From Macrobrachium rosenbergii (taxonomy: Eukaryota > Arthropoda > Malacostraca > Decapoda > Palaemonidae), in contig NC_089763.1 in the NCBI RefSeq assembly GCF_040412425.1, positions 52,006,587 to 52,070,586 on the forward strand: a stretch of DNA of 64,000 nt, read 5' to 3'. The position numbers and the translations under genes are program-made. Positions 45,712 to 55,980 of this stretch are shown here, piece after piece (within the stretch, counting starts at the first letter, position 1; each line of letters opens with the position of its first letter). Below the pieces are notes generated by a model that did not search any database, had not been told where the DNA came from, and saw only the letters and a program-made list of their open reading frames with translations.

Positions 45712-46652
45712 AATTGGAGAGAAGTATTTTAATGTAAACTACCAGGCATGAAAGAACACATTTTACTGTTGGTTTCACGACAACAAAAGATAAATGCTTC
45801 AAGCTCGTATTATGATGAAACCAAGAGAAAATAACGAACGGAACCTGTTGACTTTTTTTTACATAAACGTTTAACATGCCTCAGCGCCTTTTATTAAAAA
45901 AAATATATTTATAGTTCAGAACGAGACATATTTAAGTCACATTTCGACTTGAAAACACTGAGTATAACGAAAAATAACCTTGTTGCATATAAATAGTGTG
46001 TCTAGAGATGCATTTACACTAACTAGAAGCAGGAAAATCACTGAATTGAGTTAAATACGGCGAAGTAAACTTACTGAGTAATCGACCTTAGCTGATTTCC
46101 AAACCAAAACGTGGATCGCTATTTTTGTATTTTATAATACAATAGTAATATGAGAATACATACAATATTATTTGATACAGTTAAGTAAAGCATAACTTTT
46201 TAAAAGATCCATGGAAAAGATGTGTATTCTTCATGTTTGTATTTTATAATGCGATGCTAATATGCGAGCATTACATACGTTGATTTTATATCTCGTGTAT
46301 GATGCGAGTCCCTTAAAATTAGCTTCAAAATTAGGTCTTCAAAAGTCGCATGAGAGAGAGAGAGAGAGTTATTTGAAAATTAGTAAATCTTTTTTTATCA
46401 TAAAAAATGTATTTAGTCACAAAAATCAAATGAAAATGCAGTAATTAGTGAATATTTCTGTACGAAAAAATCTAGGAAGTCGTGAATTTTCCGCAAAATG
46501 TTTGGAGATGAGTTCCACAGAAAAATCCGTGATTAACTGAAGGCGTGATTGCTGATCCGCGGTCTAACGGGAACCCACTGTATTTGAAAAAGTGCCGTAA
46601 ATACGGATTTGCCTCAGGCCAAGACAGCCATAACCAAGGGGGACTGCCTGTA

Positions 46653-48068
46653 TTGGGGAAAACCACAGGCCCTAGGACCTAGATGAGATTGTTGTGGCTC
46701 TTCAGGATTTTTTATTTGCTTCTTTCAGTAATGTCATGCTAACCAAGAAGACAGTTATTAAAGGATCCCAAAGTTGAGTATACAGTATGTCCTTTGCAGA
46801 AGATAATTTTCTGAAGTACTATTCCAGAAAAGAAGTAAAGGACTTGGATAGACTTAGAAATAGGAGATGGTCTTAACCCAATATTTCTCCATGTAAAAGA
46901 GAAGATGGTCTTAATCAGCCCATGCTTCTCCATGCTGCTAAAAACACATTTGGGGTGATTGTAGATAATCTTTAAAACTCCCTTGACACAAAGTTAAAAC
47001 CCGTAAACAGAAATTCACCTTTATGAGGAAATTTGCTGAGAATACAAAAGTGCTAGACTGGTCATAAAGATCATTCAGGGGTTAACTGGAAAGTTTAGAA
47101 CCTCTTGCAAGGCACCTTTCCCCTAAAATTTTAGTATCCATGTCTTGTGCATGGATTACTAGATCCCCTTGACTGTGGGACATTTAATGACTGAATATTT
47201 CAGTCTGAGGCCTAAAAAAGTTTTCCTTTTTAATTAGAAATCATGGTGATATTTTTAATAATATTGTAGTGGTATTTTCAAATTGATCATCCTCATAAGT
47301 TATGAACACCCACTTTTATCTTTATCAATTTTATAATTTGTTTTTTCAGTGTAACTACATTTAATTTAGAAAGTTACGTACTTTTGGTGCTGATGATCGC
47401 TTTTGCTGTTTTGAATTCTAAATAAATCAGTTAGTCAGTAAAGGAGAAGGTTCTCTGCTCTTTCACGTATCAATTACACAATGGTCATACCACCTTGCCA
47501 TGGTTTCATGGGAAAGCACAGCTGATGGCTAACTTTTTGGAAATTGGATCCAAATTTGAATACTGCAGTTCCAACATGCTGTTTAGAATCCAAGTCCATC
47601 AGTACATAATTGATTCCATGTAAAGTTATTGCCCAAAATAAGGCCGATTATGATCCATCACTAGAATGCCAGAGGGACATATCTTGGTTATCTCTCCAGT
47701 AAAGATTTGAACCCCAATACAGATTTATTCTTGATGAGTCAACTAAGAAGTTTTTGGATTTACTACCGCTTATATAGATTTCCAGTCAGATATAAGTGTT
47801 AGAGGATTATCATTATTGCATCTCTGTTTGTTAGTGATTTGATATACATATTGTAAGAACTTTATTTGTTAAATCAATGTACTGTGTACAAAACATAAAA
47901 TTTGTATGTGTCATAATCTATGCCTGTTTTTTCCTCCACCCCATTGATTAGCATACAGCAGATAGATTGGAAAAACCTATAGCAGTGGTAGTTCTCTTCT
48001 AAATTTGTTCATGTATAAAAAGGAATTTAGTTCTCACTGTTGTAATTTGCCCCTTATTCTTATTTCAG
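46653..48068 (+). other. Remaining ATAD1 intron 2 sequence, nothing recognised
   Basis: AT-rich intronic DNA between the nested transposon and exon 3. Only short open frames; no repeat matched elsewhere in the window by eye. Confidence 0.6.
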
Positions 48069-48246
48069 TTAAGTGAATATGAAATGATGATTGCCAGTCA
48101 GCTTGTTGAGCCTTCCCGCATGACTACCTCATGGAGTGACGTAGCTGGTCTGTCTTCAGTTATACGTGAACTGCGCGAAACAGTAATTCTCCCTATTCAA
48201 CAGCGTAATCGACTTCAGTCATCTAAGTTAATTCAACCACCGAAAG
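48069..48246 (+). CDS. ATAD1: ATAD1 exon 3: LSEYE linker and start of the AAA domain
   Basis: This exon encodes LSEYEMMIASQLVEPSRMTT, then WSDVAGL, then VILPIQQRNRLQSSKLIQPPK. It matches the ATAD1 segment 'LSEYE...WSDIAGL...TVILPI...LLQPPKG' leading into Walker A. The WSDVAGL motif is the conserved start of the meiotic-clade AAA domain. The acceptor is TTATTTCAG ending at 48068 and the donor is GGTATT (GT at 48247). The exon is 178 bp, so it ends in phase 1, and the split glycine codon is completed by exon 4. A truncated DIRS retrotransposon begins only about 150-200 bp downstream in intron 3. Confidence 0.93.
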
Positions 48247-48399
48247 GTATTCCTTAAGACATCTAATTTTTCTGTTATTTTTAAATTAAGAATTCCATGG
48301 TGCATGTACTGTTAGGTAGCAGCCTTAATTGTCTACTTAGTATGATATGGATGTGTAAATGGTATGCATACTGAGCCTGTTATACCAGGAGCCACATGC

Positions 48400-50830
48400 T
48401 GTACTTAAAACAACACAGGCTCGGTCAACTAGGCGTCCCAGAGAGCTTTCAACTGCTAGCACCAAATCTGTTCCTCCCCTTCAGCCACTGCCCTTTCATG
48501 GTGGCTGACAAAGGGCCCAATCCAGACCTAGGATGAATCTCCGGTTGTCGTCTTGCTCATTTAAGAAGTCCTCAGCCAAGTCTTCCTCACCTAAGTGAGG
48601 ACCCTGTCCTCCATGCACCGGTAGGAGCCAGGTTCTTCCATTTCTGGGAGAAATGGACTACAAGGGGAGCGGAGTAGTGGATTGTGAAAGTATTGAAGGA
48701 GGGCTACTGCATCCCATTTTGGGAGAAGCCTCCCTTAGTCAACACTCCTATTGCATTAATTGCCTAATCTGTAGGCTCAGAGAGGTTTTTGGCCCTCTCG
48801 GACGAAGTCTCATCCCTACTCAAGAAGACAGCCATCAAAGTGGTCAAAGATGTCAGGTCAGACAGTTTCTACAATCGTCTCTTTCCAGTCCCCAAGTCAT
48901 CAAGAGGATGGAGACCTGTCCTGGACATCAGTGCCTTGAATTTCTTGTCACTCTGTCATGTCATCCATTCGCCGAGGCGACTGGATAACAACCATTGACA
49001 TGCAGGATGCCTGCTTCCACATACCTGTACTCCCAGACTCTGGGAGGTACCTCAGGTTTGTGTTCCGCAACAGAGTTTACCGGTTTTGAGCCTTGTGCTT
49101 TGGTCTTTCGACAGCTCCACAAGTGTTCACTCGAGTCCTTGCTCCGCTTGCCAAATGGCTTCATCTTATGGGAGTCAAAATCTCTCTCTTTGTAGAAAAC
49201 TGGCTTCTTTGATCACCTTTGAAGGAGAGGTGCATGGAGGACCTTCAGAAGACCCTTCACTTAGCACAGGGTTTAGGCCTACTGATCAACTCCCAGAAGT
49301 CCCAACTGATTCCAACGCAGAGGATTCTGTATATGGGGACGACAACAGACTCTCAGAGTTTTCAGGTTTTTTCATCCCCCCAAAAGAATAGAGTTATGTT
49401 TGAAGAAAGTGAACGATTTCCTCTCCCGTCAAACCTGCTCAGCCAACCAGTGGATGAGCCTTCTGTGCACTCTAGCCTCCATGGAACAGTTCATCTCCCT
49501 GGGAAGACTCCATATGAGAGTTCTCCAGTTCTATCTAAGGACTAGCTGGAACAGGAGAGCTCATCCAGACACGTTTGTCTTTCCAATCTCTTGGGAAATC
49601 AAGGAGGGAATCGAGGAAGATTTCCTATGGTGGCGGTCAGAAAGCAGATTGTCAGAGGAGAAGTCCCTCCTCCCGGGAACAGAAACTCTGGCACATCAAC
49701 ATCAAGGAACTGACAGAAATTCATTTAGGTCTGCAGCACTTTATGACAGAAGTCTACAACAAGACGGTGGACCGTGCATTTGGACAATGCCATGGCCCTG
49801 TCATATATAAAGAAGCAAGGGGGACTCACTCTTTCTCCCTCAGCGAGGCAGCAAGGCCCCTTCTTCTATGGGCGGACCGCAATCAGACCAGGTTAGTAAC
49901 TCAGTTCATCCAGGGCAAGCTCAATGTCCTTGCAGACGAATTGAGCCACTGCATTCAGGTACTCCCCACAGAGTGGACTCTTCTTCCACAGGTGTGTGTG
50001 TGGATCTGTGGAAGCTGTGGGGGAGACCACTCATGGATCTTTTCGCGACCTCCAAGAACCATTGTCTTCCCTTATTCTGTTCGCCAGTCTCAGACCCTAT
50101 AGCATGGGCAACAGATGCCATGCTACAAGACTGGTTGAACAAAGATCTGTATGCCTTCCCACCATTCTGCATGGTAAGGGAAGTCCTCAACAAGATTTGT
50201 GTCTATAAGAATGTCACAGTGACGTTAGTAGCCCCTCCCTGGCCACAGAAGGAATGGTTCCCAGATCTCTTCAGGCTTCTAACAGACTTCCCGAGACTGT
50301 TACCATAAAGGCCAAGTCTTCTCAGACAGCCCCACTTCAGGCATTTCCACCAAGGATTGATGACTCCAGCCCTGACAAGATACAGACTGTTGGGAAACTC
50401 CTTAGACAGAAAGGATTTTCAAGAGAAGCTTCAGAGGCTACTGCAAAATGTAGATGGCAATCCTCCAGCAAAGTCTACCAAGTCAAGTGGGCAATCTTTC
50501 GAGCCTGGTGTAGAAGATATAACATTCGTCTTCTCAGACGTCTGTAGTAGCAGACAATGCAGATTTTCTTCTTTATTTGAGGATGTCTAGGGGCTTTTCC
50601 TCCTCTACGATCAAAGGTTACAGGGCAATGCAGAGCTGTTTTCTGGCACGGGAGTGTGGATCTTTCCTCAAATCAGGACCTATCCGATTTCATCAAGTCC
50701 TTTGATACCTCCAAACCTAAGGGATTTAGAGGCTGTCTCTTGGAATTTGGATATAGTGCTTAAATGGCTCTCGGGTCCTCATTTTGAGCCTCTTTGTTCG
50801 ACTTCTGAATCAAGCAGTAAAATGGATCTT
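48400..50830 (+). mobile_element. Truncated DIRS retrotransposon, copy C, in ATAD1 intron 3
   Basis: This plus-strand copy, close to A and B, lacks both terminal repeats. It begins in the gag C terminus and RT approach (SVGSERFLALSDEVSSLL at about 48770). It then has FYNRLFPVPKSSRGWRPVLD (48860-48920), the thumb (LGLLINSQKSQLIPTQ at about 49270), RNase H (INVLADELSHC at about 49930) and the connecting domain, DLFATSKNHCLPLFCSPVSD and WFPDLFRLLTDFPRLLP (to 50308). Recombinase N-terminal remnants reach about 50800. The YLDD position reads FVEN (about 49190) and several stops are present. Boundaries are approximate. Confidence 0.82.
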
Positions 50831-52059
50831 ACGTTACAAATAAAAATATAACATGCATTAATCGCAAAAATATGCTTTAATCAATATAAATGAGTGCAAA
50901 ATCTTGAAAATTCCTAAAGCTACTATGCGCTAAGGTTTGCTACCCTGAACGGCACGGATTTTAAGAGTGCTTATGCGCTCGTGACTGGAATCTCAGCAAA
51001 TGTTTTTACCTTTTTAATTTACATACACGTTTTTACTTGGGGAATTTCCACGATTGTCAGTCTTAGACAAGGTTGTCAGCCTTGGCCAAGCAGTGGAACG
51101 CTATAAAGTGGCTGACAGTAAAACAAAACGAGCAGAAAATGAAGAAGATTACTAATCTTCGGTACTCTTTTTAGTCAAGTTACTGCAAAGTATAATTATA
51201 CTCGGTGAATGGTTAATTACATTTACTCAGCAATTACAAACAGTAGTTTACAAATTTATTATACTAGGGGCACACGTGAATGATAATAAATAAGCTGAGA
51301 TTATAAAGATTCGGCAGTGCCATAGAAGATGAAATTCCTCATCACACATGGATAGGTCCAGACGACGAATGCAAGGGCGAGCTGAGTTTCCTTGGTCACT
51401 CACAATGAAGGCATCCCTCTGGAAGAGAGAGGTGTCAAATTAACTATGGGATTGGTGAGAACTGAAGCCCTAATACCATGCACTTGGAATACTAAAGATT
51501 CGCTAACAACGTGCCCACAAGTGGCATAGCCAATCGAAATTCATATATATCGCACTTCGCAAATTGGAATTAGGGTTTAGTGATGAATGGAGAGAGAAAT
51601 ACACATGGTGAGCATGAGATATACTTGGAGGGGGTTTGTTAAAGGTCAAAAAATATATCAATAGGAGGAAAAACAGACCGCCAAAATATTCGTTCGTCTG
51701 AGGCATACCACAGGCATCCAAAGGCACTATCCAGTTATCCTGAATTGGGACACAACAAGTGGAGCAAGGGTTGGTAGTCCTGTGAAGGGTACAAGTCAGG
51801 AAAATATGTCCTCTGGTTAGTAAGGCCAATAACCACGTGAGAGTGAATCCAGGAGTGCTCGGGTGACGCCAAGGCAGGAGCACCTCAGGGTCCAATATGG
51901 CCAATGCATCAGATAGGACTTTCAATCTTTGTAGCGGCTCTCCCATGGCATCCTGGAAACTCAAGATTTTGACAGCAGAGGAGAAAGTACAGGAAGGACA
52001 AAATGAGAGAATTATGCTATGTGGGCAGCCATTTGCACTTGTTTGCATGGGAGCTGCCA
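50831..52059 (+). other. ATAD1 intron 3 sequence between DIRS copy C and the Tigger fragment
   Basis: A minus-strand open frame of 185 codons (52060-51503) follows the Tigger fragment but has no motif I recognise. It may be eroded continuation of the same transposon, since the DDE domain would be expected here, but no DDE residues can be placed. Confidence 0.35.
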
Positions 52060-52470
52060 TTTTATGAACGAGGGTTAACCCTGCACATAAAAGTCACCAT
52101 TTTAGATTTGACCCAAAACAAGGCCTTTTTTCATTGAGTCTTGTAACAACTGGCAAAATTCCTCTATTCCTTCCTTGGGAGCATCCAAAACTTTGCCATG
52201 AGTCTTCTTGTTAGAAAATGTATGTCGAATCTTGGACCAAAACAGCCAACCTTCAGATGCCTGAAAGTCTGGAGCCCCATGCAGGCTTGCAGACTTCGTA
52301 GCTGCAGCCTTCAACTCGGCATCGTGCATATGCATGACAGCTGCCCTTTGCTGACAATAAATCAAGGCTAACTGTTCAGTCTCTTCATGACAGGTTTAGG
52401 AATCACTTTTCAGGCCTTGTTTCTCAACCTTGTTTCTCAACACCTTCTTGCCAAGAAAGGTTGATCTGGC
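52060..52470 (-). pseudogene. pogo/Tigger-type transposase fragment (CENP-B-like DNA-binding part)
   Basis: The minus-strand frame at 52365-52102 reads YCQQRAAVMHMHDAELKAAA, then APDFQASEGWLFWSKIRHTF and GIEEFCQLLQDSMKKGLVLG. The 'F-ASEGWL--F--RH' pattern is the second helix-turn-helix of CENP-B/Tigger transposases. 'EEFCQLLQD...GL-LGQI' followed after a stop by WNGD is where YNADETG normally starts the DDE domain. Upstream, another frame has a possible first helix-turn-helix (MQEYCTARSTFLGKKVLRNK, about 52480). It is a fragment with a stop before the catalytic domain. Confidence 0.65.
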
Positions 52471-53384
52471 AGTGCAATACTCCTGCATTGTGATGCTGGG
52501 GTTCTGCAGACAGTGTTGAGTGCTGGACAAGGTTAATGCAGATAATTGAGGGATTACTGTAGTAGGTGTGGAGTTAGCAGGACAGAGACCAGTGAGGAAA
52601 CCTAGATTAAGGAGAGAGACCAAAAAGTGTGTTCTAATGGTGAGGAGAATGATAATAGTGGTAGTATGAAGAATAAATAAAATGAAAGATGTCTCCACAA
52701 GTGAAAGTAATGTTAATAAGGGGCCTTTTTTACGTTCAAATTAACGTATGGTTATATGTAATAGAACTGAGTTGTAAAAGCTTGAACAATATTTTACTAG
52801 AAAATGTCTGGTATATTTTATTTACTGGTATAATATGTTATTCCACAAAATTGTCCTTGGATTTAAGATCCAGAGATCTTTTGGAATTTATGATTATATG
52901 AGTTATAAATTATATACTGTATTGGATTTCCTGACATTAAAGGTACATGTACTATCTTCTTCCTGAAATATGTTTTTGCCATGCATCCATGAAATATGTT
53001 TTTGCCATGCATCTTAGATGCCAAAGGTTGTTTTTCATAGGTATATCATAACATCAGAGGAAGATTATCTCTGCCATACAGTACTAATAAGAACTTGAGT
53101 ATGTGACTTCTGAATGAAGTGTATAAATTACACTTAATTAAAATAGTAAATAAAATTAAAATAGTAAATATCATAAAAAAATACACAAGAACATAGTTGT
53201 AAAGATGCTTTCCCTTATCCCATACAGTATAGTAACGTAAATATTGTACTGGTATTTCTCCTTGTAGGGGCTTTTTTCTTTGACACAATTGGTGCAGGAT
53301 GATGGAAACAAATTTAGAGGTTACTAAATAAAACTCTGACTTTCCTTGACTTAATTTATTACCTTAACTTACAGAACTGTAACT

Positions 53385-53600
53385 TGATAATTTATCACGT
53401 AATACTACAACAGCCATCAAAAAAGAACTTCCTGAAATTCATCAACTAAATCTACCACAACCACCAATAAGAAACTTAACCTTATTCATTAACCTTAATA
53501 TACAACAACCACCAAAAAGATTCTTAACCTAATTCATCAGTGTTAATCTACAATCCCCCACAATTATCAAAAGAACCCCAACCTAATTCATCAATCCCAA
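53385..53600. repeat. Degenerate 47-56 bp tandem repeat in ATAD1 intron 3
   Basis: Units containing CTTAACCTAATTCATCA-like and CTACAACAACCACCA-like motifs recur about four times (53428, 53475, 53523, 53579). A 24-bp duplication (AAGTGTGTCAAGATCGG) follows at about 53767-53805. The remaining intron sequence 52.7-55.07 kb shows no gene I recognise. Confidence 0.55.
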
Positions 53601-55069
53601 CTATGGAGTTTTCCCCCAACTATGGTCTCTGAGACTACTACTTTAGATTGGGAGTTCGCTTCCTTAACATCAGCCATTATTGTTTTGTCGATATCCTTCT
53701 TCCTACTAGAGAGATCAACGCCTAGTTTTGTTCCTTTCCAACTGCTGTCGAACTTACTTTGTTGTAAGTGTGTCAAGATCGGTGTTGCAAGTGTGTCAAG
53801 ATCGGCACCTTTTAGGATTAAGTGTTGTGTATGTAGGAATGGGGAGAAGGGTGACCTGACCAAGTGTTTTTGTTTCTGCAGTCTGGCAGCTTTGCGTTCT
53901 ATCCCCATGTTCCTTATCACTTCTCTGCCTTATCCCTACCTCTGTATTTTCAACTGCTCTTCTGATTGTCTCTTTCCTTTGATTTCTTTCCTCTTAAAAG
54001 ATAAAAAAAGCGGAGCTGTTAATCTACCCTAATACACTCAAGCAAACCAAGTAAAAAAAAGAAGAAATAAACATGAGAACTTAATTACTGTGTATACTCA
54101 CTAACTGACATACGAAAATAACATAATAAAAATGACATCACAATAGCAGAATGAAGAAATTCAATCACACAAACCCTTTTTCCATACTACCACCACATCC
54201 TCTCCTCAAACAACCCTGGTTTTGAGTGTTTACTGCTAAATCTTAGTATGGCAAGAGTACTGAAATCAAATACAGTATGTGCATGTTAGTGCACATGGTA
54301 ATTTTGCAAATTGTAACAATGTGGAAATATTTTCAGGTTTTGAAGGCTTAAATGTCTTTCTTATTTTTAATATCTGTTCTGTATAAATTTTAATCTTATT
54401 CTCTTTTTATTTTTATATTCAGGATGTCATGTTCATGCTGTGGTTTTACAAAGTGTAACTGGGCAATAAAATGTTATTCTGTATTTGTACTTGTATTGAC
54501 TGTCATCATGGTTAGTTTCCTTTACCTGTTATATAAAAAAATAACAAACTTTGGGCTACAACTAAAACAGTACTATCAAAATTTTCAAATACTGTACGCA
54601 TCGGCTGTAGCTCCGTCCAGTTGCACTCACGGGGACATTATTGGCCAAAAAAATATCTGATGGAACACAGCTGAGCAGTTTGTACTATATGATTTACTTT
54701 GTATTCTGTTGAAATTTTTCAGATTGCTTGGTATGTCAACTTCAGAAAAGCTCATTTGTAATCAATGAACTCAAACATAACATATTTTTAGAGTAAATAA
54801 ACAGAAAAAACTAAAACAATTGGTATGTTGTATCAGCAAAAGCCTTGCTACCTCAGTGCATTAAGATAGTCAGATGCCCACAGTGTACAAACCAAAACAA
54901 ACCTGTCAATTTGTAAAAGTATTGCAACTTTATTTTTATATTTAATTTTTTGATTTACCTGATCAAAAGTGGTACATCTTCAAGGTCAGATCTTTGACAC
55001 CAGGAAATATAGTATATCCATGTATTAGCAAGCCAAATTCTGAAGTTTATTTTGATTTCTAATTTCCAG

Positions 55070-55270
55070 GAGTGTTATTGCATGGTCCTCCAGGTTGTGG
55101 TAAAACTCTTCTTGCTCGGGCAGTTGCGAAAGAGGCTGGGGCTCGGTTTATTAACCTTGATGTTTCAGCGCTAACTGATAAATGGTATGGAGAATCTCAG
55201 AAGTTATCTTCAGCTGTATTCTCCTTGGCGTGCAAAATACAACCATGCATTGTCTTTATTGATGAAATTG
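55070..55270 (+). CDS. ATAD1: ATAD1 exon 4: Walker A to Walker B
   Basis: This exon contains the Walker A/P-loop GPPGCGKT, which binds ATP, then the pore-loop region with [12 protein letters not shown] (pore-loop 1 aromatic W-Y), and Walker B IVFIDEI, with the glutamate that activates water for hydrolysis. The residues between are typical of ATAD1 ([24 protein letters not shown]). The acceptor TTTCCAG ends at 55069. The donor GTAAAT starts at 55271, splitting the final aspartate codon of DEID (phase 1). Without the splice the frame reads into a stop within a few codons. Intron 4 opens with a (TA)n tract and then DIRS copy B. Confidence 0.95.
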
Positions 55271-55321
55271 GTAAATATGTATTTTAATATTATTATATAT
55301 ATATATAATCTTTATAAAAAA

Positions 55322-55521
<200 letters not shown>

Positions 55522-55596
55522 TATATTAATGTATTTTTGTAAGTCATTTTATATTAATGCATATTAATGTATTTTTGTAAGTCATTTTTATAACGT

Positions 55597-55750
55597 AACT
55601 TAACAAATAATTACATAGTTATTGTTTCTACTTTACACGGCAGCTCAAAATTTAAAATTCGCGGTAGCGTTCATTTGTTTAAGGTGTAGTTATACTGCCC
55701 CGCCCATTTTTGGGGAAGGATAGGTACAACACAGCTAAAGAGCTTAGGTC
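55597..55750 (+). repeat. Left inverted terminal repeat of DIRS copy B
   Basis: It pairs in inverse orientation with 62763-62911. It includes an AACAAATAATTACATAG end, a TTTCTACTTTA segment and a CACAGCTAAAGAG inner border. Matching blocks occur at the ends of copies A and D. Confidence 0.85.
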
Positions 55751-55980
55751 GTTGCTGCCGGTTGGTGACTGAACTTGGTCATAAGCAGCTCTGAATTCAT
55801 TCTTTTTCACCGGATGGTTACCGTTATCCTTCATTTGGTGAAGTACTTTGTTCTTTTTGGTAGCGCAGTCCTGTTAATTAGCTTAGCTAATTCAGACTTC
55901 CCTTTTGTGACTTCCCGATTTTGACTTATTAATCATGTCAGATTCTAGCCTTTCTAGTATAAGGTATTGCAGCCCTTATC

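Larger units (their letters stand above)
44252..46582. mobile_element. Inner Tigger/pogo-like DNA transposon remnant
   Basis: The ends are TACAGTATGTCCCCCGTAAT at 44252 and the inverse (GGGAACCCACTGTA) ending at 46582. The subterminal segments read GTAATCGCAGGGGTTAGGGACC at the left and CCGTGATTAACTGAAGGCG plus GATCCGCGGTCTAAC at the right, typical of Tigger-like ends. It contains a short transposase N-terminal remnant (45541-45711), a SINE (44590-44864), a (CT)n tract, and three copies of an ATCTCGYGTATSRTGYGA-like motif (45130, 45190, 46290). The element is about 2.3 kb, with most of the transposase lost. Confidence 0.68.
44011..46652. mobile_element. Outer TIR element (MITE) carrying a nested Tigger-like transposon
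   Basis: The outer ends are TACAGGCAGTCCTCAGGTTA at 44011 and the inverse TAACCAAGGGGGACTGCCTG/TA at 46631-46652. A TA dinucleotide lies at each end, as in Tc1/mariner/pogo insertions. The element's own sequence is 44011-44251 plus 46583-46652 (about 310 bp). It includes several imperfect copies of a GCACCGTAATCC-type unit at 44120-44215. The middle is a second element (44252-46582). Confidence 0.75.

Noticed and set aside
51503..52060. 185-codon minus-strand open frame
   Set aside because: It contains no recognisable domain, has a composition like translated intron, and directly follows the Tigger fragment. I kept it only as a remark, not as a gene.
53622..54032. 136-codon plus-strand open frame with cysteines and hydrophobic runs
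   Set aside because: It lies in ATAD1 intron 3 next to tandem repeats, with no family similarity. An opposite-strand frame of similar length overlaps it, so neither has better support.
54424..54660. 78-codon open frame starting MSCSCCGF with a possible membrane segment
   Set aside because: There is no splice-consistent link to ATAD1 exons, no homology that I recognise and AT-rich flanks. It is probably chance.
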